DNA from: Volvox africanus
Taxonomy: Eukaryota > Chlorophyta > Chlorophyceae > Chlamydomonadales > Volvocaceae
NCBI GenBank assembly: GCA_030268105.1
Contig: BSDZ01000022.1
Location: 2,397,001-2,461,000, forward strand
Direction of reading: 5' to 3'
Length of the DNA: 64,000 nucleotides
Part shown: piece after piece, positions 1 to 8,534 of the stretch
How the letters are laid out: each line of letters opens with the position of its first letter
Numbering within the stretch: position 1 is the stretch's first letter
Made by a program: the position numbers and the translations under genes
The notes under the pieces: generated by a model
Databases searched by the model: none
Told to the model about the DNA's origin: nothing
What the model saw: only the letters and a program-made list of their open reading frames with translations

Positions 1-285
1 TGAATTGCTGAAGCCGCAGGCATTTCGGAGATACAGCTTAAAGCTTTCCACCAGTAGTACTGGCGACACTCTTAACACTTGACGTCCTCGCCGTTCGCTT
101 TGGCGAAATGTGTACGACGGCGTGAGCGGCATGAGGTCCCTGCCCTTGCGTTTGCAGTCATTTGCCTGCTGAACGTCATGAGCCGGCATCATCGCAAACT
201 CGCAAACTTCAAACCGTTTCATTGTGAAGTAACCGGCCTGTACGGATTGTGGGGGGCCCCGCCCTTTTTCACACCCTACTTGTTA
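1..285. repeat. Direct repeat copy 1 (cut by window start)
   Basis: Positions 1-252 match 1769-2020 at about 97%. Similarity continues more weakly to about 285. The repeat is already running at base 1, so its true left end lies outside the window. It differs from copy 2 by scattered substitutions and by lacking a 17-bp palindrome that copy 2 carries near 2035-2051. The minus strand can be read through in the frame of the ORF at 1622-1990. I do not recognise the family. Confidence 0.85.
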
Positions 286-1368
286 TGTATGTATCATCAT
301 ATTTATCATTTTACCTGTCGATACTACGATGTTCGCGATAAGTTGTACTGAACATTTTGATATTTGAACTAGCGTGAGGCGTAGAGCGAGATGTATCTGT
401 CTATGTACATACATATTTTGTCCGAGATTAGTCCTGCAACCAGATTAAACGTCTCCACCCACTTGCGGTCCTTCACCTGCCTGTTGTAGGAGGCCATGCT
501 GGAGGACATCCGCCGCACCGCTGAATCCAGGAGTAAAACACAGCAGGAGAAGCAGCTATAGTAAACGTTGGATGAACTAAAGGCGGCCAGAAACATGATA
601 GTGGCTCTGCATGTATAGCAGGGAATGGTGCTCTTAACATCATATCAACCGAGCCAGCATTGGCAAATAGAATGCCGTACATATGGAAGTAAGAGCGAGA
701 CGAGTTCAAGCAGGACACGTTGTTGAAGTTGTCATTGGTTGTACGATTATGTCATCAACAGTCGAAGCTACATGCTGTAATAGATATCAGTAACAGCTAT
801 GACAGAAAGACACCACAGCGGCTGATGCTAAGAATTTCAGTGATGGAGCAGCACAGACAGATAGTGGCCCTTCATATTGCCTCTGCCCAACTCAGTACAC
901 TTGTACGTAATGCTGGGGCTTAGGGTTTGACAGTCGTGACAGTCGAAAAACAAGGCACCCATGATATGCACGTACGTTATGGCGGGGCTCGGAGTTTGCC
1001 TAATGAACTAAATTCACTAAACACGCTTTTATTTCAAAGTCCTACCCGCCCGAAGGCCAAGGGAAAGAGACGAGGGAAGGAGTGATTCGGCAGGAAATCT
1101 GCTGGATGGGGCGAATGGATCACAAATAATCGTGTCCGTGTTTTCCTCTTCAGGGCCGTACTGAAATCTTGGTGCAATATGGTTCCAGCCCCAGTCCAGG
1201 GAAAGTGGAATTCCTATCACATCCCCTCACATTGGCGGTATGCCCGGTATGTGCGCACATACAGATATTGCCCCTTAACCCTTCTTCGCGATTTTTGTTT
1301 ATCCTAATGTCACACCCTGTTCCACTGAACACCAACATGACATGACCGCATTCCCGCCGTATACTATA
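286..1368. other. Unassigned stretch between the two direct repeats
   Basis: I see no gene I can support. Short open frames exist on both strands, for example a minus-strand frame at 369-596 containing the word NRQVKDRKWVETFNL. They lack recognisable domains and may be remnants of the repeat family that flanks them. Confidence 0.4.
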
Positions 1369-1465
1369 TCTGTATATATATATATATACATTATATACAT
1401 ATATATATATATACATTTGTAGCTATATATATATATACATATATATATAGCTATATGTTTACAGA
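1369..1465. repeat. TA-rich microsatellite
   Basis: Runs of TATATA are interspersed with short CATA and GTA words across about 100 bases. Open frames drawn through it are Tyr/Ile runs and are not genes. Confidence 0.9.
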
Positions 1466-1493
1466 TATAAATATATATTTGTATCCTTAATTC

Positions 1494-1595
1494 ACAGATC
1501 GTGACAGCTCCGGTAATAATGATGGAGCCCAACGAATATACTTATATATAGATAATCTTATGATTACGAAAGAGTGCACCACCGGAGAGTCGAAC
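1494..1595 (-). repeat. tRNA-Gly-derived SINE-like fragment, 5'-truncated
   Basis: Read on the minus strand, positions 1595-1575 match the last 21 bases of the tRNA-Gly at 50622-50642 exactly (end of the T arm plus the 3' acceptor strand). The next ~80 bases are also recognisably related to 50643-50722, sharing the words GGGCTCC and CTGTCACGATC. The rest of the tRNA is missing. A tRNA 3' part plus a conserved non-tRNA tail is what a 5'-truncated tRNA-derived SINE looks like, but a simple duplication of a tRNA flank would look the same. Confidence 0.6.
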
Positions 1596-1621
1596 AACCA
1601 GTTTGGGTGACTAAGCTGTTC

Positions 1622-1990
1622 TCACAGGGATGGCGATTTTCCACCAGCAGGTCGACGAATTTGCTTACAGTTATCTACAAAGAATGTAACGTTGTGTACA
1701 ATTAATTTAAGCCAACTCTCGGGGCAGAAGAGTTCCACAGTGCCGACATGGAGCTCGATGCTGTGGGGTGAATTGCTGAAGCCGCAGGCATTTCGGAGAT
1801 ACAGCTTAAAACTTTCCATCAGTAGTACTGGCGACACTCTTAACACTTGACGTCCTCGCCGTTCACCTTGGCGAAATGTGTACGATGGCGTGAGCGGCGT
1901 GAGGTCCCTGCCCTTGCGTTTGCAGTCATTTGCCTGCTGAACGTCATGAGCCGGCATCATCGCAAACTCGCAAACTTCAAACCGTTTCAT
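1622..1990 (-). CDS. Hypothetical protein, 122 aa, partly inside direct repeat 2
   Basis: A 122-residue minus-strand frame begins at an ATG inside direct repeat copy 2 and runs out of it to 1622. Copy 1 keeps the same frame open (with substitutions) up to the window edge, which hints that the frame once coded. The composition is ordinary, with several Cys, and there is no simple repeat or membrane segment. I recognise no domain. It could be the N-terminal remnant of a transposon protein. The evidence is only length and conservation of the open frame between the two copies. Confidence 0.25.
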   Translation of the reverse strand: MKRFEVCEFAMMPAHDVQQANDCKRKGRDLTPLTPSYTFRQGERRGRQVLRVSPVLLMESFKLYLRNACGFSNSPHSIELHVGTVELFCPESWLKLIVHNVTFFVDNCKQIRRPAGGKSPSL

Positions 1991-2066
1991 TGTGAAGTAA
2001 CCGGCCTGTACGGATTGTGGCCCCCCCTTTTTCCGGCTTCGAGGAAGCCGACACCCTATTTGTCTA
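1769..2066. repeat. Direct repeat copy 2
   Basis: This is a near-identical copy of 1-252, abutting the overlapping-ORF mosaic that starts at about 2021. Near 2035-2051 it carries an extra palindrome, CGGCTTC-GAG-GAAGCCG, absent from copy 1. Similarity resumes beyond it (ACACCCTA.TTGT) and fades by about 2066. A second palindrome, GGCTGATCAGCC, lies at about 2091. Confidence 0.85.
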
Positions 2067-2225
2067 TTGTTGTGTGTGTCGTTTCCCTGGGCTGATCAGC
2101 CCCGGCTGGATTGGTGTGTTTGTTGGCCCACCGTCGGAGATGGTCCATGATCGTCAGCAGTTTGGGTCTGTTGCATTGCATGTCTTTGGATTGGACGGTT
2201 TGGCTTGCACCCTGGTTCCCACGGT

Positions 2226-3223
2226 TCACGGGGCACCAGTTGTGGTGTCGCATGGCCGCGGGAGTGTATTTTCAGTGTGCCCGGGATGTCGCTCTTGGCG
2301 GGGGCGTTTGCGCGGGGCTCCCTCTAAGAGGGATGGGAGAGGCACGGCTGTCAGGTTGGGTGCTGGTGGATAATCATTGTCGTGTGCAGTTGGCTGCGGT
2401 CGTGTCCGTGTTCCTGATGGCTTGGTTAATGTTCTCCCTGTTTGGCGGGCTAGTTGCGCTGCAAGCGGGTGTTTCATCTTCCGCCACGTTTGGCCTTGTG
2501 GTGGCCTCGTTGCTGTGCACGTTGTCCCGTTGGTTGTTGTTTGGATCTCTGTATACTCGGTGTGAGCTGTGCACATCCATGTGTCCGGGGGGGTTATGTC
2601 TCGCAGGTCCACATGGGTTGCCGTGGGTTCTGTGTGGTGCCGGAGGTTTAGGGTGTATATTGCGCCAGGTTCACGTGGCCACGTGGCGTTTTTGTCACCG
2701 AGTTCCACAGGTTGCAATTGCAGAGAGTCATGGATGTACCACCGGTCCTTGTGTTTTTGTACTGCAATTGCATGACCTGTGAGGTGTACCATGAAGCCCC
2801 AGTTGCGTGCGTGGTGTCAGCTGATGTACAACACTGCTTAACATCGCGTTGGGTTTTATTTCCTGTCCACTGCCTATGGAGGCAACATGTGGGTGTGAGG
2901 AGTCATTTCTTTGCTGTGCAGTTCGCACCGGCACGTTGTAGCGTAGGTACGGATTGATTGCCAGTGTTGAGAAGTTGCCTGTGTTTTGGTTGTGGATTAG
3001 TTGCGGCTGCATTGTGGAGTTCTCAGTCAGCCATGTGTTGCAGCACTGTATGGCAGTATTTCAGTACGTGCTGTGGGTCAATGTACGGTCCCCCTAGTAA
3101 GTTGTTTATGGCGTGGATCATGCAGAGCTCTTTCTGTGATAAAGAGTGTCGTCTGGGTTGTGCGGGTTTGTCGTTATTGGCCATGTGACTTTTGATGGGG
3201 TCCCGGGCCCTGTTAGCCGCCAC
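2226..3223 (-). pseudogene. Josephin-like cysteine protease, split over three frames
   Basis: Three minus-strand frames read one after another give the parts of one papain-fold deubiquitinase-like protease. The first (3223-3023) has a Cys motif, CMIHAINNLLGG, followed by PYIDPQHVL. The second (3012-2728) has TGNFSTLAINPYL, resembling the GxFs..vi element of Josephin domains. The third (2792-2226) has the His motif TGHAIAVQKHKDRWYIHDSL, with His and a following Asp where Josephin enzymes carry His and Asn/Asp. These correspond to the catalytic Cys, His and acidic/amide residue. The frame changes at about 3012-3023 and again at about 2780, so as it stands the gene is broken unless recoding or splicing joins it. 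The C-terminal third is a basic, Thr/Pro-rich tail. Viral polyproteins and some retroelements use such proteases for processing; that role is inference. Confidence 0.55.
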
Positions 3224-3603
3224 GCTCGTGTGTTGGTAAGGGTATGGGGTCGACAGGTTCGCGTGGTTTCATCCTGTGAGCCCGCACATTGGGTGCTTTC
3301 CATTCCTTTGGGGTGCCCCTCTATCCCAGGAGCGGAGTCTCCATCCCAACTGGCAATCGTTATCAATGTAATGATGGGGGTTATTGCAGCACCAAACAGT
3401 GTGTTCTGCGGTACCGCCAAGCCGAATATCAGACAGATGTCTATCAGCCAGCGTGCATGTCCCCTCAGCCCTGGTATGTAATTCAGGCCTTTATCAATTG
3501 CGGGGATACTGATCGACAGAATGGGGGCCGTTGGGGTTGCTGTGGCCAGCTGTACACATAGTGTGACCAGCGCGGCCGCTGACGCCATTATCTGCCTAGT
3601 CAC
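3118..3603 (-). CDS. Multi-pass membrane ORF of the mosaic element
   Basis: A 161-aa frame whose first ~95 residues are strongly hydrophobic, with likely membrane segments around MASAAALVTLCVQLATA, WLIDICLIFGLAVP and GAAITPIITLITIA. The same frame stays open and hydrophobic upstream to about 3690 (AIDLALACVIYAAETF) but without an ATG, so the protein may start earlier by an unusual route or be a polyprotein segment. The last ~65 residues are polar and may be out-of-frame read-through; they overlap the protease region. No family is recognised. A membrane domain just upstream of a protease is a common order in viral polyproteins. Confidence 0.4.
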   Translation of the reverse strand: MTRQIMASAAALVTLCVQLATATPTAPILSISIPAIDKGLNYIPGLRGHARWLIDICLIFGLAVPQNTLFGAAITPIITLITIASWDGDSAPGIEGHPKGMESTQCAGSQDETTRTCRPHTLTNTRAWRLTGPGTPSKVTWPITTNPHNPDDTLYHRKSSA

Positions 3604-3714
3604 CGATGGATGCTGACTTGCCCACTTGAATGTTTCAGCAGCATAGATTACGCAGGCGAGAGCGAGGTCGATTGCTACAGGTATGGCACTGGCTGCTGTT
3701 CGTTTAGTGAAGTG

Positions 3715-3863
3715 TCATACTACCCAAATCAGTCCTACTGTTAGTAAAGTTAAACAGATGGCTAAATCCAGTGGTCTCAGTGCTACCGCACAAGCGAGGG
3801 GCGCTGACAGCATAGCCGCAAGTAGGATCACGTTGCCTGTCTGTTGCTTCGATTCCACTGTCT
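3715..3863 (-). other. Hydrophobic frame overlapping the previous small ORF
   Basis: A minus-strand frame of about 49 codons ends at 3715 and reads GNVILLAAMLSAPLACAV... then ...LAICLTLLTVGLIWVV, two clear membrane-spanning stretches. It overlaps the end of the ORF at 3828-4049 in another frame and has no ATG of its own (first candidate GTG). It fits either a frameshifted continuation of one membrane protein or a separate overlapping gene. Confidence 0.3.
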
Positions 3864-4049
3864 TGCTGCTCTGTGGGCTTTGTAGAGTGCATACGTTACC
3901 CCAATGCCGAAAGTGATACTGTAACCAATGAGGGTCATAAATTCGAGATCGTGCAGCAGCGCTTCGATGGTATGGGATATTAGGTACCCACCTGCGTGCA
4001 ATACATCCCCTGACAGGTGCACCCCTGTCGGTGCGCTTTTTCCCCGCAC
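3828..4049 (-). CDS. Small membrane ORF, 73 aa
   Basis: A 73-residue minus-strand frame. The C-terminal half has one predicted membrane helix (FMTLIGYSITFGIGVTYALY) followed by a basic tail (KAHRAARQWNRSNRQAT). It begins in the unique part of the element, just past the end of inverted arm A at 4026. The hydrophobic next frame overlaps its last codons. No family is recognised. Confidence 0.35.
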   Translation of the reverse strand: MRGKSAPTGVHLSGDVLHAGGYLISHTIEALLHDLEFMTLIGYSITFGIGVTYALYKAHRAARQWNRSNRQAT

Positions 4050-5615
4050 AAGATAAGGCAGAAAGGCTCACAGATGCCGCGTGGTGCAATCCGTGAGCTA
4101 GCCGATCCAAGCAATCCAAGATCCAAGCCGATCCAACCATCGTCCCCACGGTCGAAGGTGGCGAGTTCTGGCGTGTGTAGTGCAGTTGTGGGGCATTCAC
4201 TGTACGGCCACTGTCGTACAACATTCACCCAGCAACGTTCACACCTCTGCCTTTGTTCTCACGGGGGACATCATCATTTCCACCCTTCTCCACAGTTGCT
4301 CGCTTTATTGCGGTCAGGTTAGTGGATCGAAGGGATTGTGCATTTGGGTGGCGTCCTATGGTGCCCTCAGGGCGCTTCATCAAACATCCGCAGTTTACAT
4401 ATGACCACACGGGCTGGGGGAACTCCAGGGACAGGTGTGCACAACTCACACCGTCGTCGTTGGGGACCAGGGGGGTACCACTGCTTCCCATGCAGCACGC
4501 ATCTTCCCCTGACACGTCCGTGCAGGTGCGCCCCATACCGGGCCTGGGCAGCCTCATGCACCGCAGCCTTACGCCGCTGATAGGGCCAGTCCCATGGTAC
4601 GACTCCTTCCAAATATCAACAGCGCCTCTATCTCCCATGCATCCTGCATTTCCAATTGCGTCCCAGCCGCATTCCCGTTTGTCGTACATGTGTACGACCA
4701 CAACATCGTCACTGCTGTGGTTGTGGGGACCACTGCGATTTCCTGCTCTGCACATATCGTTAGTTAGTACATCCGTGCAGGCGCGGCCCAAACCATACCT
4801 GGGCTGCCTAATGCACCGCAGCCTTGCATTGCTACTAGGGTCAGTCCCGTGAAGTGTCTCATTCCAGCCATCAAGAGCACCGTTGTTCGGGTTTGTTATC
4901 GGGCGCACCACGACCAGGACATCATCGGCATTGGGGGTGATAGTGTGGAGTCCACTGGTGATGCTGAGGGCCGCTGGAGGGCCTTCAGTTGCTGGCTGGT
5001 TGAGTCGTAGCTGACGATCCCGGCCGTGCCTGCCTTGCCAGCCGCTGCCACGATTGTTGCGATGGTGCTGGGGTTTGCCTCAACTGCCATGTCCTGCACC
5101 ATGAGCGTCTCAGTGCTGTTGGTGAGGATGGCGGCTGAATAGGGCTTTCCTAATGGGAAGATGCTTGGCTGATTGTTGGGTCCAAAGTTAAAGCCCAAGG
5201 CTGCCAACCAGGCGGTGAGCATGGGCACCCAGCCTTGCGCTTCTGTTGGGATGGCGCCTGCCTGTGTGGCCCCTGCATTGGTGTTGGTGGGCCGTGGTGC
5301 TGCTGTGGCGGGTCCCCCAGGGGCCGCTCCCCCACGTCCAAAGCCTTGTCCGAAGCTGTGGCCACGTCCAGTCGCCCTGCCTGGGCCCCGGCCATTGGAC
5401 GTGCCGCTGTTGCCACTGTTGCTGTTCTGTTGAATATCAATGTGCATCTGCGTGTATGCTCCCACGTTCCCAAAAGGGAGGCTTTTGATGACTAGGCGCG
5501 TGGTGGTCGACACAGACTCGGCCACTCCCGAGAGCAGGCTATGCTTCAGCTGGAAGAAGTTGATCAATAACACCACGGGTGCGGGCCATTTGGGTTTGGA
5601 TGTTGAGCCTAACAC
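4026..5615 (-). repeat. Inverted arm A (deleted copy)
   Basis: The reverse complement of this 1,590-bp stretch matches 6550-7290 followed directly by 9409-10266. It is a copy of arm B that lacks 2,118 internal bases. The junction is at 4884/4885, at a short AAC microhomology. Identity with arm B is high (a few percent difference), and a ~10-bp indel lies near the 7183-7200 equivalent. Homology stops sharply at GTGTTAGG (inner end) and CACCGACA (outer end). Confidence 0.9.
4225..4911 (-). CDS. Cys-rich repeat protein, arm A copy (228 aa)
   Basis: This is the same frame as the plus-strand ORF at 9349-10068. Its first ~10 codons come from a different part of the element because of the internal deletion, so its N-terminus is a fusion. 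It has two tandem Cys-rich units, each ending in a CTDV..(E/N)D.C motif. Differences from arm B at the protein level include His/Arg, Ser/Gly, Val/Ile, Met/Thr, Gly/Ala and Arg/Glu. Nearly all visible substitutions change the residue, so I see no sign of purifying selection since the copies split. No signal peptide, no known family. Confidence 0.35.
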   Translation of the reverse strand: MVRPITNPNNGALDGWNETLHGTDPSSNARLRCIRQPRYGLGRACTDVLTNDMCRAGNRSGPHNHSSDDVVVVHMYDKRECGWDAIGNAGCMGDRGAVDIWKESYHGTGPISGVRLRCMRLPRPGMGRTCTDVSGEDACCMGSSGTPLVPNDDGVSCAHLSLEFPQPVWSYVNCGCLMKRPEGTIGRHPNAQSLRSTNLTAIKRATVEKGGNDDVPRENKGRGVNVAG

Positions 5616-5639
5616 CTGGCACCCACCCTCATCAATCAA
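4896..5639 (-). pseudogene. Truncated arm A copy of the Gly/Pro-rich ORF
   Basis: Residues from about the tenth onward match the first ~215 residues of the plus-strand ORF at 6523-7587, including the Gly/Arg-rich linker (GRGPGRATGRGHSFGQGFGRGG) centre and the NNQPSIFPLGKPYSAAIL stretch. After the ~10-bp indel the frame shifts and ends early, then the internal deletion removes the rest. The first codons, outside the inverted homology, differ from arm B. It is a defective copy. Confidence 0.55.
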
Positions 5640-6549
5640 CGAACAGGAACTTATGTGCAGGAACGTGCCACATATGGGACATGCTTGCCAGAGGGGTCAC
5701 GAAAAAGAACACAGCAAACAATCGGATTTAACAGTGGCGATAAGTGCCAAGCAGGACGCTGCCGATTATTCAAATCAGAGGAGCCCAGGTTTCACCACCA
5801 ACTGAGACCATGCAGGAGGCTGTGTATACATATCCCTACTTCTCTGAGTCAGCTTGTGACGATCTGGCTATGGGTCTGAGGGTGGACCATTGAGCACAGG
5901 GCCTCAGCCAGAGAAACTCTCGCCCAGCAGATGGCAACTTCTGCAAAAGAGCATTCCACACACCTGATAAATCTGTAAGATACACTACAAACAGAACCTA
6001 CAAAAGGACGCCTGGAACAGACTACTCTTCTCGAGGGGCAGCTTCAGACTGTGTACACCTAACAGAAAAATACATTGTCGCAATCACTAAATGCAACACC
6101 AGAATGGTCTCTGAAAAATGCTGCAACTATGAAGGCAAGGACGTAGAAGACCTAAGAAACTTGCAGGCAACCGACCTGGTAACCAGCGAAGCCCACGATA
6201 AGCCACGAATAGGATCATGGGGACATATAAGGAGACCCATCAAGGTCACAGCCCAAGCTACCTGAGCCCGAGCTACCTGACGTACAGTACCCAATAAATA
6301 CCAGTGGCCCTTTGAGCACACCGGTATCATACACACTCCCTTTTAACGTGAAACTAGATGTCATAATGACCTCCACCATGTTCTACCCTAAGAGTGATCC
6401 TACCGTAAAACATGAGACCGCTACCCTAAATCAGACATTTGAAATATGTGAGAAAACGGTAACTGATTATGTTCAGAAGGTGATAGGGTGCCCCAAAGGC
6501 AACCCGGGGACAACCAGATGGGATGGCGCCTCAGGATGCCACCAAACTA
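5616..6549. other. Unique spacer between the inverted arms
   Basis: 934 bp with no counterpart on the other side. Plus-strand frames here are Cys-rich and look like broken coding sequence. One at 5655-5879 includes GDKCQAGRCRLF. Another, at 5894-6265, is annotated separately, and an ATG-started frame begins at 6312. Confidence 0.6.
5894..6265 (+). pseudogene. Cys-rich extracellular-like frame without a start
   Basis: 123 open codons directly downstream of an in-frame TGA at 5891. The translation is polar, with Cys, Asn and Tyr (FCKRAFHTPDK, YKRTPGTDYSSRG, ITKCNTRMVSEKCCNYEG), and resembles an ectodomain rather than random sequence. The same frame is also open for ~25 codons before the TGA (TMQEAVYTYPYFSESACDDLA). 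It is likely part of one longer protein interrupted by a nonsense codon. The family is unknown. Confidence 0.35.
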
Positions 6550-6626
6550 GTGTTAGGCTCAACATCCAAACCCAAATGGCCCGCACCCGTGGTGTTATTG
6601 ATCAACTTCTTCCAGCTGAAGCATAG
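6312..6626 (+). CDS. Mosaic-element ORF, 104 aa
   Basis: An ATG-started frame that overlaps the next ORF by about 100 bases in another frame. The first ~75 residues look protein-like (FNVKLDVIMTSTMFYPKSD, FEICEKTVTDYVQKVIGCPKG). The last ~30 lie inside the following ORF and are probably run-on. No domain is recognised. It could be the C-terminal part of the Cys-rich frame upstream. Confidence 0.3.
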   Translation: MSTPVSYTLPFNVKLDVIMTSTMFYPKSDPTVKHETATLNQTFEICEKTVTDYVQKVIGCPKGNPGTTRWDGASGCHQTSVRLNIQTQMARTRGVIDQLLPAEA

Positions 6627-7587
6627 CCTGCTCTCGGGAGTGGCCGAGTCTGTGTCGACCACCGCGCGCCTAGTCATCAAAAGCCTCCCTTTTGGGAACG
6701 TGGGAGCATACACGCAGATGCACATTGATATTCAACAGAACAGCAACAGTGGCAACAGCGGCACGTCCAATGGCCGGGGCCCAGGCAGGGCGACTGGACG
6801 TGGCCACAGCTTCGGACAAGGCTTTGGACGTGGGGGAGCGGCCCCTGGGGGACCCGCCACAGCAGCACCACGGCCCACCAACACCAATGCAGGGGCCACA
6901 CAGGCAGGCGCCATCCCAACAGAAGCGCAAGGCTGGGTGCCCATGCTCACCGCCTGGTTGGCAGCCTTGGGCTTTAACTTTGGACCCAACAATCAGCCAA
7001 GCATCTTCCCATTAGGAAAGCCCTATTCAGCCGCCATCCTCACCAACAGCACTGAGACGCTCATGGTGCAGGACATGGCAGTTGAGGCAAACCCCAGCAC
7101 CATCGCAACAATCGTGGCAGCGGCTGGCAAGGCAGGCACGGCCAGGATCGTCAGCTACGACTCAACCAGCCAGCAACTGACGGCTCACCGGGGGCCCCCA
7201 GCAGCCCTCAGCATCACCAGTAAACCCCACACTATCACCCCCAATGCCAATGATGTCCTGGTCGTGGTGCGCCTGATCGCAAACCCCAACTTGCGGCTAA
7301 CGATCAATATCATCCACAGCATTGCCGAGGGGGTCTTCAAGCTAGCCCTGAAAGGGGCTGACAGCGAGGAAAAGGTGATCAATGCCCTCAACTCTGCCAG
7401 CACCAACCCTGTGGCAATGCTCATGAATGCGCGCGCCCAGCCCTACGGCAAGCGCCCAGAGGAAAGGAAGCACCTGAAGGACATAGGAGTGCCAAAGTAC
7501 CTGCGTGAGAACGTGCTGGCGCTGCAGTACACCACCAAAACAGCAAAGGAGCCTTTGGTTGCCGGGAAGTCATGGAACCTGGAGTAG
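6523..7587 (+). CDS. Gly/Pro-rich linker protein, 354 aa, possible structural protein
   Basis: A full frame with an N-terminal globular part of about 75 residues, then a Gly/Arg/Ala/Pro-rich linker (about residues 78-125), then a globular C-terminal part of about 225 residues. The C-terminal part includes NNQPSIFPLGKPYSAAIL, KPHTITPNANDVLVVVRLI and KDIGVPKYLRENVLALQY. A two-domain layout with a flexible Gly-rich linker suggests a structural or nucleic-acid-coating protein, but I recognise no family. Its stop overlaps the start of the next ORF by 16 bases. Arm A carries a copy of the first two thirds. Confidence 0.4.
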   Translation: MAPQDATKLVLGSTSKPKWPAPVVLLINFFQLKHSLLSGVAESVSTTARLVIKSLPFGNVGAYTQMHIDIQQNSNSGNSGTSNGRGPGRATGRGHSFGQGFGRGGAAPGGPATAAPRPTNTNAGATQAGAIPTEAQGWVPMLTAWLAALGFNFGPNNQPSIFPLGKPYSAAILTNSTETLMVQDMAVEANPSTIATIVAAAGKAGTARIVSYDSTSQQLTAHRGPPAALSITSKPHTITPNANDVLVVVRLIANPNLRLTINIIHSIAEGVFKLALKGADSEEKVINALNSASTNPVAMLMNARAQPYGKRPEERKHLKDIGVPKYLRENVLALQYTTKTAKEPLVAGKSWNLE

Positions 7588-8534
7588 AGGGGATTGGCGC
7601 CATCAGCCTAACCGTCTTGCCTCTGCCCAGCTGGAATCTCGCTCTGCTGCCTGAGGGGTCATACTTCTTGGTCATGGACGTTAGCTGCCCCAGCGGTGCC
7701 AGCCTGCCGATTAGCCTAGGGCTGCTGAAAGGAATCGGCTCGGCCCTTATTGAGGGGCACAAAAGTCAGCTTCCGGAAATCCGCACGAGGGCAGGGGAGC
7801 ACACCGGGGGTTCAACCAACCACTCGGACACGTATGTAAGTGTGCAAATTGTCAGCGCGTATGGGAACTGGGCAGTCGAGCTGAACGATGACTGGACGAC
7901 CCCCGACCGCCTACCATGTCTTTTCAAGTGGCTCTACGCAGACGGACAAACGCAGCCCATCCTAACAGACCCGCCTGCGCAGCAAACACCGCAGCCTGTC
8001 TTGGAGCGACCGACCAAGCCAGTCAAAGTCGGGTCAGGGCCGCCTAAGCGTGTCGCAGCCCCCTACCTGGCCCTTGAGTTTGCAACGAACACAGGCCTCA
8101 CGACCGGCCTCGCGGCACTGCAGCTGAACAGCGTACTGCAACCCAAAAAGAGTTGTGCCTTAACCATTGTTGCCGATGACAGCAGCAGCAGCCCCGCCTA
8201 CAAGGTGCAGTTGGGCGTTGGGGCCGGATATCCGCCAGGACCGCCACAGCTAACCTTCCTGAGAAGTGGCGGGGGTAAGGGGATCGGCAACAAAGCCGCT
8301 GCCCTGCAAGTGATGAAAGCCGTTGCTGCTGGCCTCCCATACGATAGCGGCACAGATGGCGAACAGAAATCCGCTGCCCTGATACCAGTTGTGCGAGGGG
8401 CCTGCAACCTAATTATCAACGGCGGGTGGTTGACACCCAGCTGGAAGCCGACCCAGAGCCTAAGGTTCCCTCCCCGAAGTTCCAGTGGGAGGACCGGCAT
8501 GTGGAGCCACCACCGGAGCTGCGCCAGCAGCTAG
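7572..8534 (+). CDS. Mosaic-element ORF, 320 aa
   Basis: Starts inside the last codons of the preceding ORF (16-base overlap) in a different frame. The translation is rich in Gly, Ala, Pro, Ser and hydrophobic beta-type residues (ISLTVLPLPSWNLALLPEGSYFLVMDV, LALEFATNTGLTTGLAAL), compatible with a beta-rich structural protein. The last ~35 residues overlap the next ORF and look like run-on. No catalytic motif, signal peptide or known family. It lies wholly in the part deleted from arm A. Confidence 0.35.
   Translation: MEPGVEGIGAISLTVLPLPSWNLALLPEGSYFLVMDVSCPSGASLPISLGLLKGIGSALIEGHKSQLPEIRTRAGEHTGGSTNHSDTYVSVQIVSAYGNWAVELNDDWTTPDRLPCLFKWLYADGQTQPILTDPPAQQTPQPVLERPTKPVKVGSGPPKRVAAPYLALEFATNTGLTTGLAALQLNSVLQPKKSCALTIVADDSSSSPAYKVQLGVGAGYPPGPPQLTFLRSGGGKGIGNKAAALQVMKAVAAGLPYDSGTDGEQKSAALIPVVRGACNLIINGGWLTPSWKPTQSLRFPPRSSSGRTGMWSHHRSCASS

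Noticed and set aside
2111..2782. 223-aa plus-strand open frame, Cys/Trp/Leu-rich
   Set aside because: It is the antisense of the protease C-terminal frame, which carries the recognisable His motif; composition is typical of a shadow frame.
4253..4852. 199-aa plus-strand frame, also at 9441-10040 on the minus strand
   Set aside because: Antisense of the Cys-rich repeat ORF. It is open in both arms only because the arms are copies of each other.
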